Below are positions 7,658-15,776 of a stretch of 64,000 nt of DNA, piece by piece. A program made the translations under genes and the position numbers. Each line of letters begins with the position of its first letter. Positions within the stretch are counted from its first letter, which is position 1. The notes below the pieces were generated by a model. The model saw only the letters and a list, made by a program, of their open reading frames with translations. It ran no database searches and was not told the DNA's origin. Source of the stretch: QIAW01 sp035487295 (GTDB taxonomy: Bacteria > Acidobacteriota > Terriglobia > Terriglobales > Acidobacteriaceae); assembly GCA_035487295.1 (NCBI GenBank), contig DATHMH010000043.1:124001-188000 (forward strand). The letters are read 5' to 3'.

Positions 7658-8824
7658 ATGCCCGCAGTCAACAAAGTGTCTGGCGCGCGCGAGCTGCTGG
7701 CCCGCATTGAACCGCACGAGCACGAGATGGTGTTGCTGGCGCAAAAACTGGTGGAAATTGAATCTCCGACGCACAACAAAAAGGCGGTAGATGCCTTGGG
7801 CCGCGCACTGGGGGAAGAATTCAGCCGAATGGGCGCCCAGATCACCTTCCACAAGCAATTAAAATTTGGCGATCATCTTCAGGCCAGCTTCAAGTCGGAA
7901 GACGCTCACAGCCCGGCGATCCTCCTGCTGGGACACATGGATACAGTGTGGGAGCTGGGTGCGCTGAAATCCATGCCATGCCGCGTGAGCGATGGCCGCG
8001 TTTGGGGGCCGGGCGTGCTCGATATGAAAGCCGGCATCGTTCAAATAGTCTTCGCCTTGCGTGCGCTGCGCGATACTTTCGGCCATCCTCCCGGCAATGT
8101 CGAGGTTTTGCTGGTGACCGATGAAGAAGTGGGCAGCGAATCGTCAAGGCCTGTTACCGAGTGGCTGGCGGAAAAATCAAGCATCGTTTTCGTCCTTGAG
8201 CCCTCCCAGGGGCTGGCGGGGGCGCTCAAGACGGCACGCAAAGGTGTGGGTAACTACACCGTTAAAGTGACAGGAAAGGCCGCACATGCGGGGATAGATT
8301 TCCGCGCGGGCACGAGCGCCATCACCGAGCTGGCTTACCAGATCGGCATCATTGAAAAATTCACCGACCTCAAACGCGGGCTTACGGTAAATCCGGGGGT
8401 GATTCGCGGGGGCACGCGCAGCAATGTAGTGGCGGCGGAGGCCGAGGTTGAAGTGGATGTTCGCATTCCCAGGCAGGCTGATGCCGGGCTGATTGAGAAA
8501 AAATTCCGCAGCTTGCGGCCGCGCAACCGCCGCTGCAAGCTGCAGGTGAGCGGGGGAATCAACCGGCCTCCAATGGAGCGCAGCAAAGAAATCGCTGCCT
8601 GGTTTATGAAGGCCCGCACACTGGCGCAGGGGATGGGATGGAAGCTGCAGGAAGCCGCAACCGGAGGCGGCTCAGACGGAAACTTTACCGCCGCACTCGG
8701 CATCCCTACGCTGGACGGCCTGGGCGCTGTGGGCGAAGGGGCCCACGCCGCGAGCGAATCTGTGCTCATTCGCGAGCTGCCACGACGGGCCGCGCTGTTG
8801 GCGGCTTTGATGACTTCGGCCTGA
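7658..8824 (+). CDS. M20 family metallopeptidase (carboxypeptidase G2-like)
   Basis: A 388-residue predicted di-zinc hydrolase. Metal ligands and catalytic residues are seen in LLGHMDTVWE (His and Asp), VLDMKAG (Asp), VTDEEVGSE (the Glu-Glu pair), FVLEPSQG (acidic ligand) and near the C-terminus GAHAASE (His). The dimerisation domain begins about AARKGVGNYTVKVTGKAAHAG. Members remove C-terminal amino acids or cleave amide bonds of small peptides and folates; the substrate here cannot be told. No signal peptide is evident. The start is ATG 7658, with ACAGGGA just upstream; earlier in-frame codons overlap the divergent fabZ gene. It appears to be a single-gene unit. Confidence 0.9.
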   Translation: MPAVNKVSGARELLARIEPHEHEMVLLAQKLVEIESPTHNKKAVDALGRALGEEFSRMGAQITFHKQLKFGDHLQASFKSEDAHSPAILLLGHMDTVWELGALKSMPCRVSDGRVWGPGVLDMKAGIVQIVFALRALRDTFGHPPGNVEVLLVTDEEVGSESSRPVTEWLAEKSSIVFVLEPSQGLAGALKTARKGVGNYTVKVTGKAAHAGIDFRAGTSAITELAYQIGIIEKFTDLKRGLTVNPGVIRGGTRSNVVAAEAEVEVDVRIPRQADAGLIEKKFRSLRPRNRRCKLQVSGGINRPPMERSKEIAAWFMKARTLAQGMGWKLQEAATGGGSDGNFTAALGIPTLDGLGAVGEGAHAASESVLIRELPRRAALLAALMTSA

Positions 8825-8933
8825 AACTATCGTTATTTCACCCGTGTTTCAACTGACGCCAGTGTTACAATAAAGGTTCACGGGCATGGTGTGTTCGCAA
8901 AAAGCACATTTCATCTGCCGGTGCGGAGGCTTC

Positions 8934-9113
8934 ATGTTTGGCGGTAAATTAGGACTTCCTGAACTGATCGTGATTCTGGTGATCGCCCTGATCATCTTTG
9001 GACCCAGCAAGATTGCAGATATCGGCAAGGGATTGGGCGAAGGTATTCGCAACTTCAAGCAGGGAATGCGCGACGGCGAACAGCCCACGCAACCTACGGA
9101 AGACAAGAAATAG
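8934..9113 (+). CDS. tatA: Twin-arginine translocase subunit TatA/E
   Basis: TatA forms the size-variable pore that exports folded proteins with an RR signal; one such client may be the transglutaminase-like protein at 54148. The 59-residue protein shows the family plan: a short N-terminal part FGGKLGLPELIVI, one membrane helix, then FGPSKIADIGKGLGEGIRNFK as amphipathic helix and a charged tail. The FGP hinge is intact. GCGGAGG lies about eight bases before ATG 8934, deciding against the upstream in-frame ATG at 8886. An extended -10-like TGTTACAAT at 8863-8871 could be its promoter. No tatB or tatC is adjacent. Confidence 0.93.
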   Translation: MFGGKLGLPELIVILVIALIIFGPSKIADIGKGLGEGIRNFKQGMRDGEQPTQPTEDKK

Positions 9114-9122
9114 TTTTCGATG

Positions 9123-9144
9123 GAGACGTAGCAAGCTACGTCTC
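9123..9144. repeat. Perfect 22-base palindrome GAGACGTAGC-AA-GCTACGTCTC
   Basis: It lies ten bases after tatA and forms a 10-bp stem with a two-base centre. A near copy is at 43065-43086 after the cysteine dioxygenase gene. Both follow the end of a plus-strand gene, so it may act in termination or mRNA 3' stability. There is no T run after it. Confidence 0.6.
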
Positions 9145-9181
9145 TACTGCAAAAGTATATTGCCTCCCACTTCCACCCTTA

Positions 9182-9838
9182 TTACGAAGTGCCTTTCTTC
9201 AGCATCGTATGGAGCAGCGGTACGGGCAATCCCACCACGTTGAAGTAGCAGCCGACAATCCTGAAGATCCACCGAGAGGCGATTCCCTGAATGGCGTACG
9301 CCCCGGCTTTATCCATCGGTTCGCCGCTGGCCACGTAATCCCTGATTTCTTCTTCGCTTATGTCGCGCATCCAGACTTCCGTTGTCTCAGCGCGAACATC
9401 TTCGATGGGAGTTTCAAGTTTCAGGTTTCCAGTTTCAAGTTCCAGGTCCTGGGTTGCAGATTGGGACGGCGGATAAACCAGGCATATGCCGGTTATCACC
9501 CGGTGCGATCTTCCTGACAGCAGGCGCAACATTCGCGCCGCATCGGAACGATCGCGCGGCTTGCCCAGCACCTGGGAATCAACAACCACAATCGTATCCG
9601 CGCCTAAGACAATTTCTCGTGGACGCTCACGAAACACGGCCCCGGCCTTCTCCCGCGCCAGGCGCCTGGCGTAATCTTCCGGCAACTCACCAGCCAACAT
9701 GCTTTCATCTACATGCGCCGGCTGCGCTACGAAGGCAATTCCCGCATTACGCAACAGCTCGCTGCGCCGCGGAGACGCAGAAGCCAGTACCAGAGATGGG
9801 GTTTTTGCGGTCATCTTTTTGGAACGTAGCTGGGCCAC
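9182..9838 (-). CDS. maf: Maf-like nucleotide pyrophosphatase
   Basis: Maf proteins hydrolyse non-canonical or modified nucleoside triphosphates in the cytoplasm. Signatures are LVLASASPRRSELL near the N-terminus, EIVLGADTIVVVDSQVLGKP, SGRSHRVITG and GAYAIQGIASRWI near the C-terminus. The 218-residue product is longer than usual because of an insert of about 25 residues after the VITGICLVYPP strand. Its DNA (9412-9450) is a degenerate repeat of TTTCAAG and CAGGTTT units, coding for LELETGNLKLE. The insert sits in a surface loop position and keeps the frame. The start is uncertain: GTG 9838 or ATG 9814, neither with a good ribosome binding site. Confidence 0.92.
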   Translation of the reverse strand: MAQLRSKKMTAKTPSLVLASASPRRSELLRNAGIAFVAQPAHVDESMLAGELPEDYARRLAREKAGAVFRERPREIVLGADTIVVVDSQVLGKPRDRSDAARMLRLLSGRSHRVITGICLVYPPSQSATQDLELETGNLKLETPIEDVRAETTEVWMRDISEEEIRDYVASGEPMDKAGAYAIQGIASRWIFRIVGCYFNVVGLPVPLLHTMLKKGTS

Positions 9839-9895
9839 AATTTCCGAGTATATGCACGCGAATGATTTTGGACCCTAGGCATCAAATCTCAATTT

Positions 9896-9950
9896 TAAAG
9901 GCCCGCAGCTTTTCAGCCGTGGCCCTTCGGGCCGTAGAACAGAATCTGCA
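9896..9950. other. Small hairpin in the maf upstream gap
   Basis: GGCCCttcGGGCC near 9928-9940 is a short perfect hairpin between two minus-strand genes. It could end transcription of the zinc-finger pair to the right. No T run is seen. Confidence 0.3.
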
Positions 9951-10012
9951 TTTTTCCGCAGGTATTGAAACTGACCACAGCCGCTTGTCTCGTCGATAGC
10001 ATAAAGTATCGC

Positions 10013-10564
10013 TCAAACATTTTCCTTCCCTTTTTCCTTCTGCAAAATTCTCAACAACTCGCTGAGGCTGTACACTCCGTTCGTCCGTAAGAGATGCAAG
10101 ATCAGGTTCAGACTGGTGTTGAGCGAGCGCAGCCGGTCACGGGCGGCTAACTTGCACAGATAGTCATAATTAGTAATCTCGGCGCGAAAGAGAAACGGTT
10201 GCAGCTCAGCGTGCGCGATTTGCCGCTGAAGCCAACTCGCGATGTCCTGGAGCACGCAACTTTCTTCCGGCTGCGCTTGCAACGCCTTTCTGCGCAGCAG
10301 CAACGCCGCCTGCGCCTTCTCTGCTGCCGCCCGCAGTTCGGGCGTCAGCTGGCCGGCTTTGTCGCAGGGAGCGGCACCTTCCGATTTGGCTTTGGCCACG
10401 CTCACTTCGGTATTGCCGGCGAGCAGCGACCCACCAACCATCTGCGCCAACGCGATCAACTGCTTTGAGCCGCAAGCGGCGCAGTCAGGACCCGTTTCAG
10501 GAGAATACGCGTCGCTGATGAATTCACAGTTCACACACAACATGGCCCGCTTCAAGGAGATCAT
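10013..10564 (-). CDS. Zinc-ribbon protein of unknown function
   Basis: A 183-residue soluble protein. The N-terminus carries two Cys pairs, LCVNC and CAAC, about 19 residues apart, a probable zinc ribbon. The middle is Ala/Lys/Gln-rich helix (residues about 75-100). The C-terminal half is helical, with LNTSLNLILHLLRTNGVYSLSELLRILQKEKGK. The gene overlaps the upstream zinc-finger gene by four bases (ATGA), so the two are translated as a unit. I do not recognise the family. The pairing of two Cys-rich proteins suggests a protein-protein or nucleic-acid-binding role, but nothing in the sequence settles it. Confidence 0.75.
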   Translation of the reverse strand: MISLKRAMLCVNCEFISDAYSPETGPDCAACGSKQLIALAQMVGGSLLAGNTEVSVAKAKSEGAAPCDKAGQLTPELRAAAEKAQAALLLRRKALQAQPEESCVLQDIASWLQRQIAHAELQPFLFRAEITNYDYLCKLAARDRLRSLNTSLNLILHLLRTNGVYSLSELLRILQKEKGKENV

Positions 10565-10953
10565 TTTTGTGCCTCCTTGTCCTGGCGGCTTAGGCTTGCT
10601 TCCCCGCTGCCCTTGGGGGCTATGCCTTTGGCCTGAGAACGAGCGCTCGAAGCCGCGAGCCGCACTTCACGCACGGAGTCCTGGCGGCAGTCATGCACCG
10701 GGTCGACAGCGCTGCCCGCGGCTTCGTCGCCGGCGCGGGCTTTTTCGCAGTACACAGGATGAAACGCGGCGCAATCTTCGCAATGCAGCGCGCCGCACTC
10801 GATGCAGTTTTCACCGTGCGCCTTGCACACGTTCGCCCCACATTTGGCGCAAGGCTGCCCGAGGCGGCCGCAGTCAGGCATGAAGCAAATGCGTTTTTCA
10901 ATAAGGGCCACCAGGCCGGAGATGAGAGCGCCGGTATAAATGCGTCGGGTCAT
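10561..10953 (-). CDS. Cys-rich zinc-finger (B-box-like) protein
   Basis: A 130-residue protein whose residues 23-70 hold at least ten Cys and two or three His: CFMPDC, CAKCGANVCKAHG, CIECGALHCEDC and FHPVYC. The spacing resembles the B-box or AN1-type cross-brace zinc fingers found in some bacterial proteins. The C-terminal half is Ala/Ser/Lys-rich and probably disordered. GGGAGGT lies about six bases before ATG 10953. It is the first gene of a two-gene operon and its stop overlaps the start of the zinc-ribbon gene. Function is unknown. Confidence 0.75.
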   Translation of the reverse strand: MTRRIYTGALISGLVALIEKRICFMPDCGRLGQPCAKCGANVCKAHGENCIECGALHCEDCAAFHPVYCEKARAGDEAAGSAVDPVHDCRQDSVREVRLAASSARSQAKGIAPKGSGEASLSRQDKEAQK

Positions 10954-11324
10954 CGTGCACCTCCCGGCGCGCAGGCGCTTCTGCTGTGTGTGAGGCCGTG
11001 AAAGGGCTCATCGCATGACTCGAGCGAGGTGAGCAGCCATGGCAGCCCAGTGAATCTTTTTTCGCCCGAATTGGAATGGGCAAGGGATAAATGGCCCCTG
11101 TAGAGAGCTTGAACGGTCTGTAGCTTGTGGCATTTCGTCGTCACTGCACAACTCCTTGTAGCAGTGACCATCTTTGCCGCGCCCGGCCAAGTTCAAAGCC
11201 CGCGCCAACAGGTACAAGGGATTATGGAGGACTTTGGTCTGGCGACAGGCGGAGTTGGGATTTTAAGCGGAAATTGCACCCGCGACTGAAGGGTCGCGGG
11301 AAAGTATTTAGGTTCAACAATAAA
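10954..11324. other. Intergenic region before the zinc-finger pair
   Basis: No secure gene is seen. A minus-strand reading from TTG 11217 to 11008 gives a Cys-containing 69-residue peptide (NLAGRGKDGHCYKELCSDDE) with no ribosome binding site; a remnant is possible. CCCGCGAC and GTCGCGGG at about 11278-11299 form a hairpin just after the glyA stop and probably help end glyA transcription. Confidence 0.45.
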
Positions 11325-12611
11325 TTAGCGAACGCTGGCCAGCGCTCGTGCCCGCCGTTCGGGATAGAGCGGGAAAGATTCGCACAGCTCCAGCACTTGC
11401 TTGCGAACACGGGCTAGCGCGGCGGCATCTGTGCGCTGGTTGAGGGCTTCCGCAATCCAGCGGCCGACATGCTGCATCTGGTCTTCTTTCATCCCACGGG
11501 AGGTCAGCGCGGGGGTGCCCAGGCGGATGCCGCTGGGTTTGAGCGGCGGGTTGGTATCGAAGGGAATTGCGTTCTTGTTGACGGTGATGCCGGCCTGGCC
11601 TAAGGCTTTTTCGGCGTCGCTGCCCAACATCCCTTTGGAGAAGACGTCTACCAGCATCAGGTGCGTATCGGTGCCGCCCGAGATGATGCGGAAGCCTTCT
11701 TTGCCCAGTGTTTCTGCCAGAGTTTTGGCGTTAGCAATGGTCTGGCGGGCATAGTCTTTGAAGGCAGGTTGCATGGCTTCCTGAAAGCAGACTGCTTTGG
11801 CGGCGATGATGTGTACCAGCGGTCCGCCTTGAATTCCGGGGAAGACCATCTTATCAATGGCGGCGGCGAACTCGGTTTTGCTCAGGATCATTCCGGCGCG
11901 CGGGCCGCGCAGAGTCTTATGCGTGGTCGAGGTCACGATATGCGCGTGCGGAACGGGGCTGGGATGCGCACCGCCGGCGACCAATCCAGCGAAGTGGGCC
12001 ATATCAACCAGGTAGAGGGCGCCGACTTTATCGGCAATCTGCCGCATGCGGGCGAAATCAATGATGCGGGCATAGGCGCTGCCGCCGCCGATGATCAGCT
12101 TAGGATGTTCACGCTCGGCGATCTGCTCGAGCTCGTTGTAATCAATTGTCTCGCTATCGCGGGTGACTCCGTAAGGGATGACCTTGTAAGTCTTGCCGGA
12201 AAAATTCAGATGATGCCCGTGGGTGAGGTGCCCGCCGTGGGCAAGGTTCAACCCCAGGATCGTGTCGCCGGGCTGCAGCACGGCATACATTGCTGCCATA
12301 TTGGCCTGCGAGCCGGCGTGAGGCTGCACGTTGGCGTGCTCGGCGTCGAAGAGCTGCCTGGCGCGGTCGCGCGCGAGGTTTTCAACGATGTCGGCATATT
12401 CGCAACCGCCGTAATAGCGCTTGCCCGGATATCCCTCCGCATATTTGTTGGTAAATACCGAGCCCATGGCCTCGAGCACGGCCTCGCTGACAAAATTTTC
12501 AGAGGCGATCAGTTCCAGGCCTTCGTGCTGGCGGCGGGCCTCATCGTCGAGGGCCGCGGCAATTTGCGGATCGGTTTCAGAGAGCGGTTGCGACATCCAG
12601 TTGGACTTCAT
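11325..12611 (-). CDS. glyA: Serine hydroxymethyltransferase
   Basis: This pyridoxal-phosphate enzyme interconverts serine and glycine with tetrahydrofolate, the main source of one-carbon units. The 428-residue protein is full length. Signatures are HEGLELIASENFVS, NKYAEGYPGKRYYGG, LNLAHGGHLTHG, VDMAHFAGLVAGG and the cofactor lysine in TSTTHKTLRGPRAG. The C-terminal part has PSGIRLGTPALTSRGM. The start at ATG 12611 is conventional, although ATG 12596 is also possible, and neither has a strong ribosome binding site. It lies alone on its strand, between a gene of unknown function and a gap with a hairpin. Confidence 0.97.
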   Translation of the reverse strand: MKSNWMSQPLSETDPQIAAALDDEARRQHEGLELIASENFVSEAVLEAMGSVFTNKYAEGYPGKRYYGGCEYADIVENLARDRARQLFDAEHANVQPHAGSQANMAAMYAVLQPGDTILGLNLAHGGHLTHGHHLNFSGKTYKVIPYGVTRDSETIDYNELEQIAEREHPKLIIGGGSAYARIIDFARMRQIADKVGALYLVDMAHFAGLVAGGAHPSPVPHAHIVTSTTHKTLRGPRAGMILSKTEFAAAIDKMVFPGIQGGPLVHIIAAKAVCFQEAMQPAFKDYARQTIANAKTLAETLGKEGFRIISGGTDTHLMLVDVFSKGMLGSDAEKALGQAGITVNKNAIPFDTNPPLKPSGIRLGTPALTSRGMKEDQMQHVGRWIAEALNQRTDAAALARVRKQVLELCESFPLYPERRARALASVR

Positions 12612-12658
12612 GACTACAAAATTCTAGCAGTATTCCCAATGCCTACAAAGGCAAAAGC

Positions 12659-12699
12659 TAACCACAAAGGACACAAAGGTGGCCGAAGGAACACGAAGA
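12659..12699. repeat. Short-period repeat, ACAAAGGAC type
   Basis: ACCACAAAGGACACAAAGG and then GAAGGAACACGAAG are degenerate units of about nine bases in the gap upstream of glyA. It is one of several such spacer repeats in the window. Confidence 0.5.
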
Positions 12700-12750
12700 A
12701 AATCTTCGTTCGGATGAAACTTCGATCCCTCACCTCGCTTGCGGCACAAA

Positions 12751-13302
12751 CTACATCATCAACTGCTTTTGTTTTTGCACGATGGGGTGCTGCATCTCCT
12801 GCAGGTCATTTTTCACCTGGTTGAGGCCATAGACGCAGTGCTCGAATTCCTTCGAGAGGCGCGCGAACAGGGGCGCTACCTTGGCGTATTCGAAGTGCTC
12901 GAACTTGGAGACGATGTAGTAGCTTTCTTTGCCTGCCTTCATGAAATCAATGAGGCTTTCAAGCCGTTGACGGCGCAGGCGGTGGTGGTTGAGGCTCTCA
13001 GGAAACAATCCGGTGAAGAAGAGCGTGAAATCGCCGATGTGCTTGCGCACCTGGCGCTCGCGGTCAAAGGATGGGGCTTCGCCATAGACCGGGTCAGATT
13101 CCAGCAGCATTTCGCCCACATCGTGCAAGGGCCGTCCGGAGGCATCGCGGACTTTGTAGAGTTGCTCGGCATCGCAGAATTCGCATAGCAGATTCGAGAT
13201 GTAAGCATGGACCTCGGAATCCCGGATGCCCACGTCGCACGAGAAGTGATAACTGACCAACTCCTGAAACATCCTCAACAATGGATTCGATTCTGCAACC
13301 AT
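12751..13302 (-). CDS. Conserved-looking soluble protein of unknown function
   Basis: A 183-residue protein, mostly helical. Features are an N-terminal helix (NPLLRMFQELVSYHF), RDSEVHAYISNLLCEFCDAEQLY, VGEMLLESDPV, HIGDFTLFFTGLFPESLNHHR, and a C-terminal helix with basic and Gln-rich end HPIVQKQKQLMM. There are no membrane segments or signal peptide. The even distribution of charged and aromatic residues and the GC-rich third positions argue for a real gene. I do not recognise the family. It may be co-transcribed with glyA downstream on the same strand, about 140 bases away. Confidence 0.75.
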   Translation of the reverse strand: MVAESNPLLRMFQELVSYHFSCDVGIRDSEVHAYISNLLCEFCDAEQLYKVRDASGRPLHDVGEMLLESDPVYGEAPSFDRERQVRKHIGDFTLFFTGLFPESLNHHRLRRQRLESLIDFMKAGKESYYIVSKFEHFEYAKVAPLFARLSKEFEHCVYGLNQVKNDLQEMQHPIVQKQKQLMM

Positions 13303-13548
13303 AATGCCTACACTCCTCCCGGGACTTATGCAGTCCGTCTGCTTTGCTTAGGGGAAGCTACTTACTTTGATGGCAATGTAAGCTGGTTTGGTTATTTGAC
13401 ACAATAGGAAAATAGGCGCTTCCTGCATTTTGTTAGCAGTCAGCTCTGGTGAGTGCGAATCAGTGATGGAAGAAATGTACGGACCTAAATTAGATCGCTT
13501 TACTTGTTATCGGCGCTCAACCCGAATACAATTTGCGCACTTAATTTT

Positions 13549-13938
13549 ATGCCTCGTCAAAACATAGCCAGTGGAACACGTTGGGAGCCGATCATCGGTT
13601 ATTCGCGCGCGGTGCGCATTGGGAACGTCGTGCATGTTTCGGGTACGACCGGGACTGATGCCGATGGAAAAGTAGCCGGCGATGCCTACGCGCAAACCGT
13701 GCAGACGCTGAAGAACATCGAATCCGCCTTGAAAAAAGCGGGCGCCGCGCTGAAAGACGTGGTGCGCACGCGCATGTACCTTACCAACATCGCCGATTGG
13801 GAGCAGGTGGGCCGGGCGCACGGAGAATTTTTCAAAAATATCCGCCCGGCGACCGCAATGGTCGAAGTCAGCAAGCTGATTTCTCCGGAGATGGTGATCG
13901 AAATTGAGGCGGAAGCCATTATTGGCGCCGCAGACTGA
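13549..13938 (+). CDS. RidA (YjgF/YER057c) family protein
   Basis: RidA proteins hydrolyse reactive enamines and imines released by pyridoxal enzymes. The 129-residue protein has IGYSRAVRIGNVVHVSGTTGTDADGK, then TLKNIESALKKAGAALKDVVRTRMYLTNI, in which the Arg that binds the substrate carboxylate is in VRTRMYL, and near the C-terminus MVEVSKLISPEMVIEIEAEAI. The start is taken as ATG 13549; an in-frame upstream reading from 13504 adds 15 unrelated residues. The N-terminal stretch WEPIIGYSRAV matches a subgroup that differs from the classic enteric RidA, so substrate range may differ. Confidence 0.88.
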   Translation: MPRQNIASGTRWEPIIGYSRAVRIGNVVHVSGTTGTDADGKVAGDAYAQTVQTLKNIESALKKAGAALKDVVRTRMYLTNIADWEQVGRAHGEFFKNIRPATAMVEVSKLISPEMVIEIEAEAIIGAAD

Positions 13939-13958
13939 CGCGGCAACGAGTATTCTGT

Positions 13959-14102
13959 ATGCGAAAAAATGGCGCTGATATTGGCAAGCGGTCCTTGCCT
14001 GTCTTGTCCGCTCTGACTGCTGTTGTAGCGCAGGAAAAAACTCCGCAAAATCCCGCCGCGATTAAAAGCGGCGGAAAGGTCTTCAAGAACGAATTGCAAT
14101 AA
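13959..14102 (+). CDS. Possible small ORF, 47 residues
   Basis: An ATG at 13959 reads 47 codons to TAA at 14100-14102, four bases before the DUF3052 gene. It contains a short apolar stretch (LPVLSALTAVVAQ), then NPAAIKSGGKVFKNELQ. This resembles the region just before the heme motif of a small cytochrome c, so it may be the 5' relic of one (speculation). There is only a weak ribosome binding site. It could equally be untranslated. Confidence 0.3.
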   Translation: MRKNGADIGKRSLPVLSALTAVVAQEKTPQNPAAIKSGGKVFKNELQ

Positions 14103-14106
14103 CCTT

Positions 14107-14526
14107 ATGGCGGGATACTCGGGAACTCCGCTGATCAAAAAGCTGGGCATCAAAGAGGGCTTCAGCATCTCGATAGTGGAGACGCCGGCCGATGTGCTGC
14201 GAGAGCTGGGGATCTCGTCGAAGAAACGCACCGACAAGCGGCCGTTTGATTTTGTGCTCTTGTCTGTGAGGACGCAGGAGGAGCTCAGGACCAAGTTCCC
14301 ACTTTGGGCAGCCAGGCTTGCGCCTGCGGGAATGCTCTGGATCTCATGGCCGAAGAAGAGCTCGGGCGTAGAGTCAGACTTGAACGAAAATATTGTTCGC
14401 GACATCGGGCTGGCGGCCGGGCTGGTGGATGTGAAGATCTGTGCCGTGAACGAGACTTGGTCCGGGCTGAAGTTTGTGATTCGCCTGAAGGACCGCCCGG
14501 CGAACAAAGCAAAAGTTCGCACTTAA
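14107..14526 (+). CDS. DUF3052 family protein
   Basis: A 139-residue soluble protein that begins with the family hallmark MAGYSGTPLIKKLGIKEG. The middle (RPFDFVLLSVRTQEELRTKFPLWAARLAPAGMLWISWPK) and the end (GLAAGLVDVKICAVNETWSGLKFVIRLKDR) also match the family's pattern. The biochemical role of DUF3052 is not known. It is followed four bases later by a DoxX-family gene, so the two are likely co-transcribed. A short open frame of 47 codons lies just ahead of it. Confidence 0.88.
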   Translation: MAGYSGTPLIKKLGIKEGFSISIVETPADVLRELGISSKKRTDKRPFDFVLLSVRTQEELRTKFPLWAARLAPAGMLWISWPKKSSGVESDLNENIVRDIGLAAGLVDVKICAVNETWSGLKFVIRLKDRPANKAKVRT

Positions 14527-14530
14527 AAAT

Positions 14531-15001
14531 ATGAATACTCCCAACCGCACGATTGCTCTGGCCCGCATCCTTACCGGCGTAATGTTTCTCTTCCTTGGCG
14601 AGTTTAAAGTCGCTTCGTCTGCCTTCGCGCATGGGGGTTTTCAAAAATATCTTCAGTCCTATATTGGCGTGGAGGCGGTCCCCTTTTACGGACGGCTGCT
14701 GGCGCGTTTTGTCATGCCGCACGCTGTCTTTTTTGCGTATACGGTGGGAGTGCTCGAGCTTGCCATCGGTGCTTCCCTGTTGCTGGGCTTATGGGTGCGT
14801 CCCCTCTCTGTTTTGGGAATGCTGTACATGCTGAACCTCACTCTGGCGACATGGCATGGCGCAGGCCAGGGACCCATGTGGCATTACGTTGCCAACCAGC
14901 TCGACCATATTCCGTTGCTGCTCCTGTTTGCCATCTTCTTTACTACCTATGCCGGAGAAATGTGGGGAATTGACGAATTGCGCGGATCGAAAAGACGGTA
15001 A
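14531..15001 (+). CDS. DoxX family membrane protein
   Basis: A 156-residue inner-membrane protein with four hydrophobic segments: residues about 7-25, 60-85, 86-110 and 120-140. The family pattern is clear in LARILTGVMFLFLGEFKV near the N-terminus and LELAIGASLLLGLWVRPLSVLGMLYML in the middle. DoxX-like proteins are linked to quinone or thiol redox systems, but their reaction is usually unproven. It follows the DUF3052 gene after four bases, suggesting one operon. Confidence 0.85.
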   Translation: MNTPNRTIALARILTGVMFLFLGEFKVASSAFAHGGFQKYLQSYIGVEAVPFYGRLLARFVMPHAVFFAYTVGVLELAIGASLLLGLWVRPLSVLGMLYMLNLTLATWHGAGQGPMWHYVANQLDHIPLLLLFAIFFTTYAGEMWGIDELRGSKRR

Positions 15002-15113
15002 GCTCCGCGTTTGGGACAATTTGTCAGGGCACGGATTTCCTTCCCTCGGATCGCGGTCTAACCCTTCCACTCCTGCAACACTCCTCCCAACGGTATAATT
15101 AAGGATTACGTCT

Positions 15114-15662
15114 ATGGCAAAAACTCGACTGATACGCTCCACAACAGTTTTGTGCGTCCGGCGCGATGGCAAAGTAGTCATGGCTTCCGACGGACAGGTG
15201 ACGCTGGGCGAGGCCGTGATCAAACACACGGCGAAGAAGATCCGCAAGCTCTACCAGGATAAAGTGCTGGCCGGCTTTGCCGGGTCCACTGCCGATGCCT
15301 TTTCGCTCTTCAGCCGCTTCGAAGCCAAGCTGGAGCAGTACCACGGCAACATGGGCCGCGCCGCGGTTGAGCTGGGCAAAGACTGGCGCACCGATAAAAT
15401 TCTGCGCCATCTGGAAGCGCTGCTGCTGGTGTGCGATGCCGCCCAGACGTTTGTGATCAGCGGCGGAGGCGATGTGATTGAGCCCGATTCCGGCATTGCC
15501 GCCATCGGCAGCGGAGGCGCTTACGCCACCGCCGCCGCCCGCGCACTGTACGAAAATACCGATTTGCCGGCGCGCAAGATCGCTGAAGAGGCCATGCGCA
15601 TCGCGGGCGATATTTGTATTTTCACGAACAATAGTATAACCATCGAAGAGCTGCAAGGCTGA
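15114..15662 (+). CDS. hslV: ATP-dependent protease peptidase subunit HslV
   Basis: HslV is the proteolytic core of the HslUV protease, a cytoplasmic double hexamer related to the proteasome beta subunit. In this 182-residue protein the catalytic Thr is residue 10, in STTVLCVRRDGKVVMASDGQ, so nine residues (MAKTRLIRS) must be removed to expose it. Other markers are GFAGSTADAFSLFSRFE, LGKDWRTDKILRHLEALLLV and IGSGGAYATAAARAL. AAGGA lies ten bases before ATG 15114, and TATAAT at 15094-15099 is a possible -10 element. It lies just upstream of hslU. Confidence 0.96.
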   Translation: MAKTRLIRSTTVLCVRRDGKVVMASDGQVTLGEAVIKHTAKKIRKLYQDKVLAGFAGSTADAFSLFSRFEAKLEQYHGNMGRAAVELGKDWRTDKILRHLEALLLVCDAAQTFVISGGGDVIEPDSGIAAIGSGGAYATAAARALYENTDLPARKIAEEAMRIAGDICIFTNNSITIEELQG

Positions 15663-15725
15663 TGCCCTGCAATGGCGAGTTGACAATGAGATACGAAATA
15701 TTCTCTGCACTTTACTTTCAATATT

Positions 15726-15757
15726 TTTCTCCGTGTCTCCGTGCCTCTCTGGTGAAA
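15726..15757. repeat. Short-period repeat, TCTCCGTG type
   Basis: TCTCCGTGTCTCCGTGCCTC lies in the 114-base gap between hslV and hslU. The unit is about eight bases. It belongs to the same kind of spacer repeats seen elsewhere in the window. Confidence 0.5.
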
Positions 15758-15776
15758 TAATTCTGTAGGAGTTGTT

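Noticed and set aside
11661..12824. A 387-codon plus-strand frame
   Set aside because: It is antisense to glyA and shows only low-complexity Gly/His-rich sequence.
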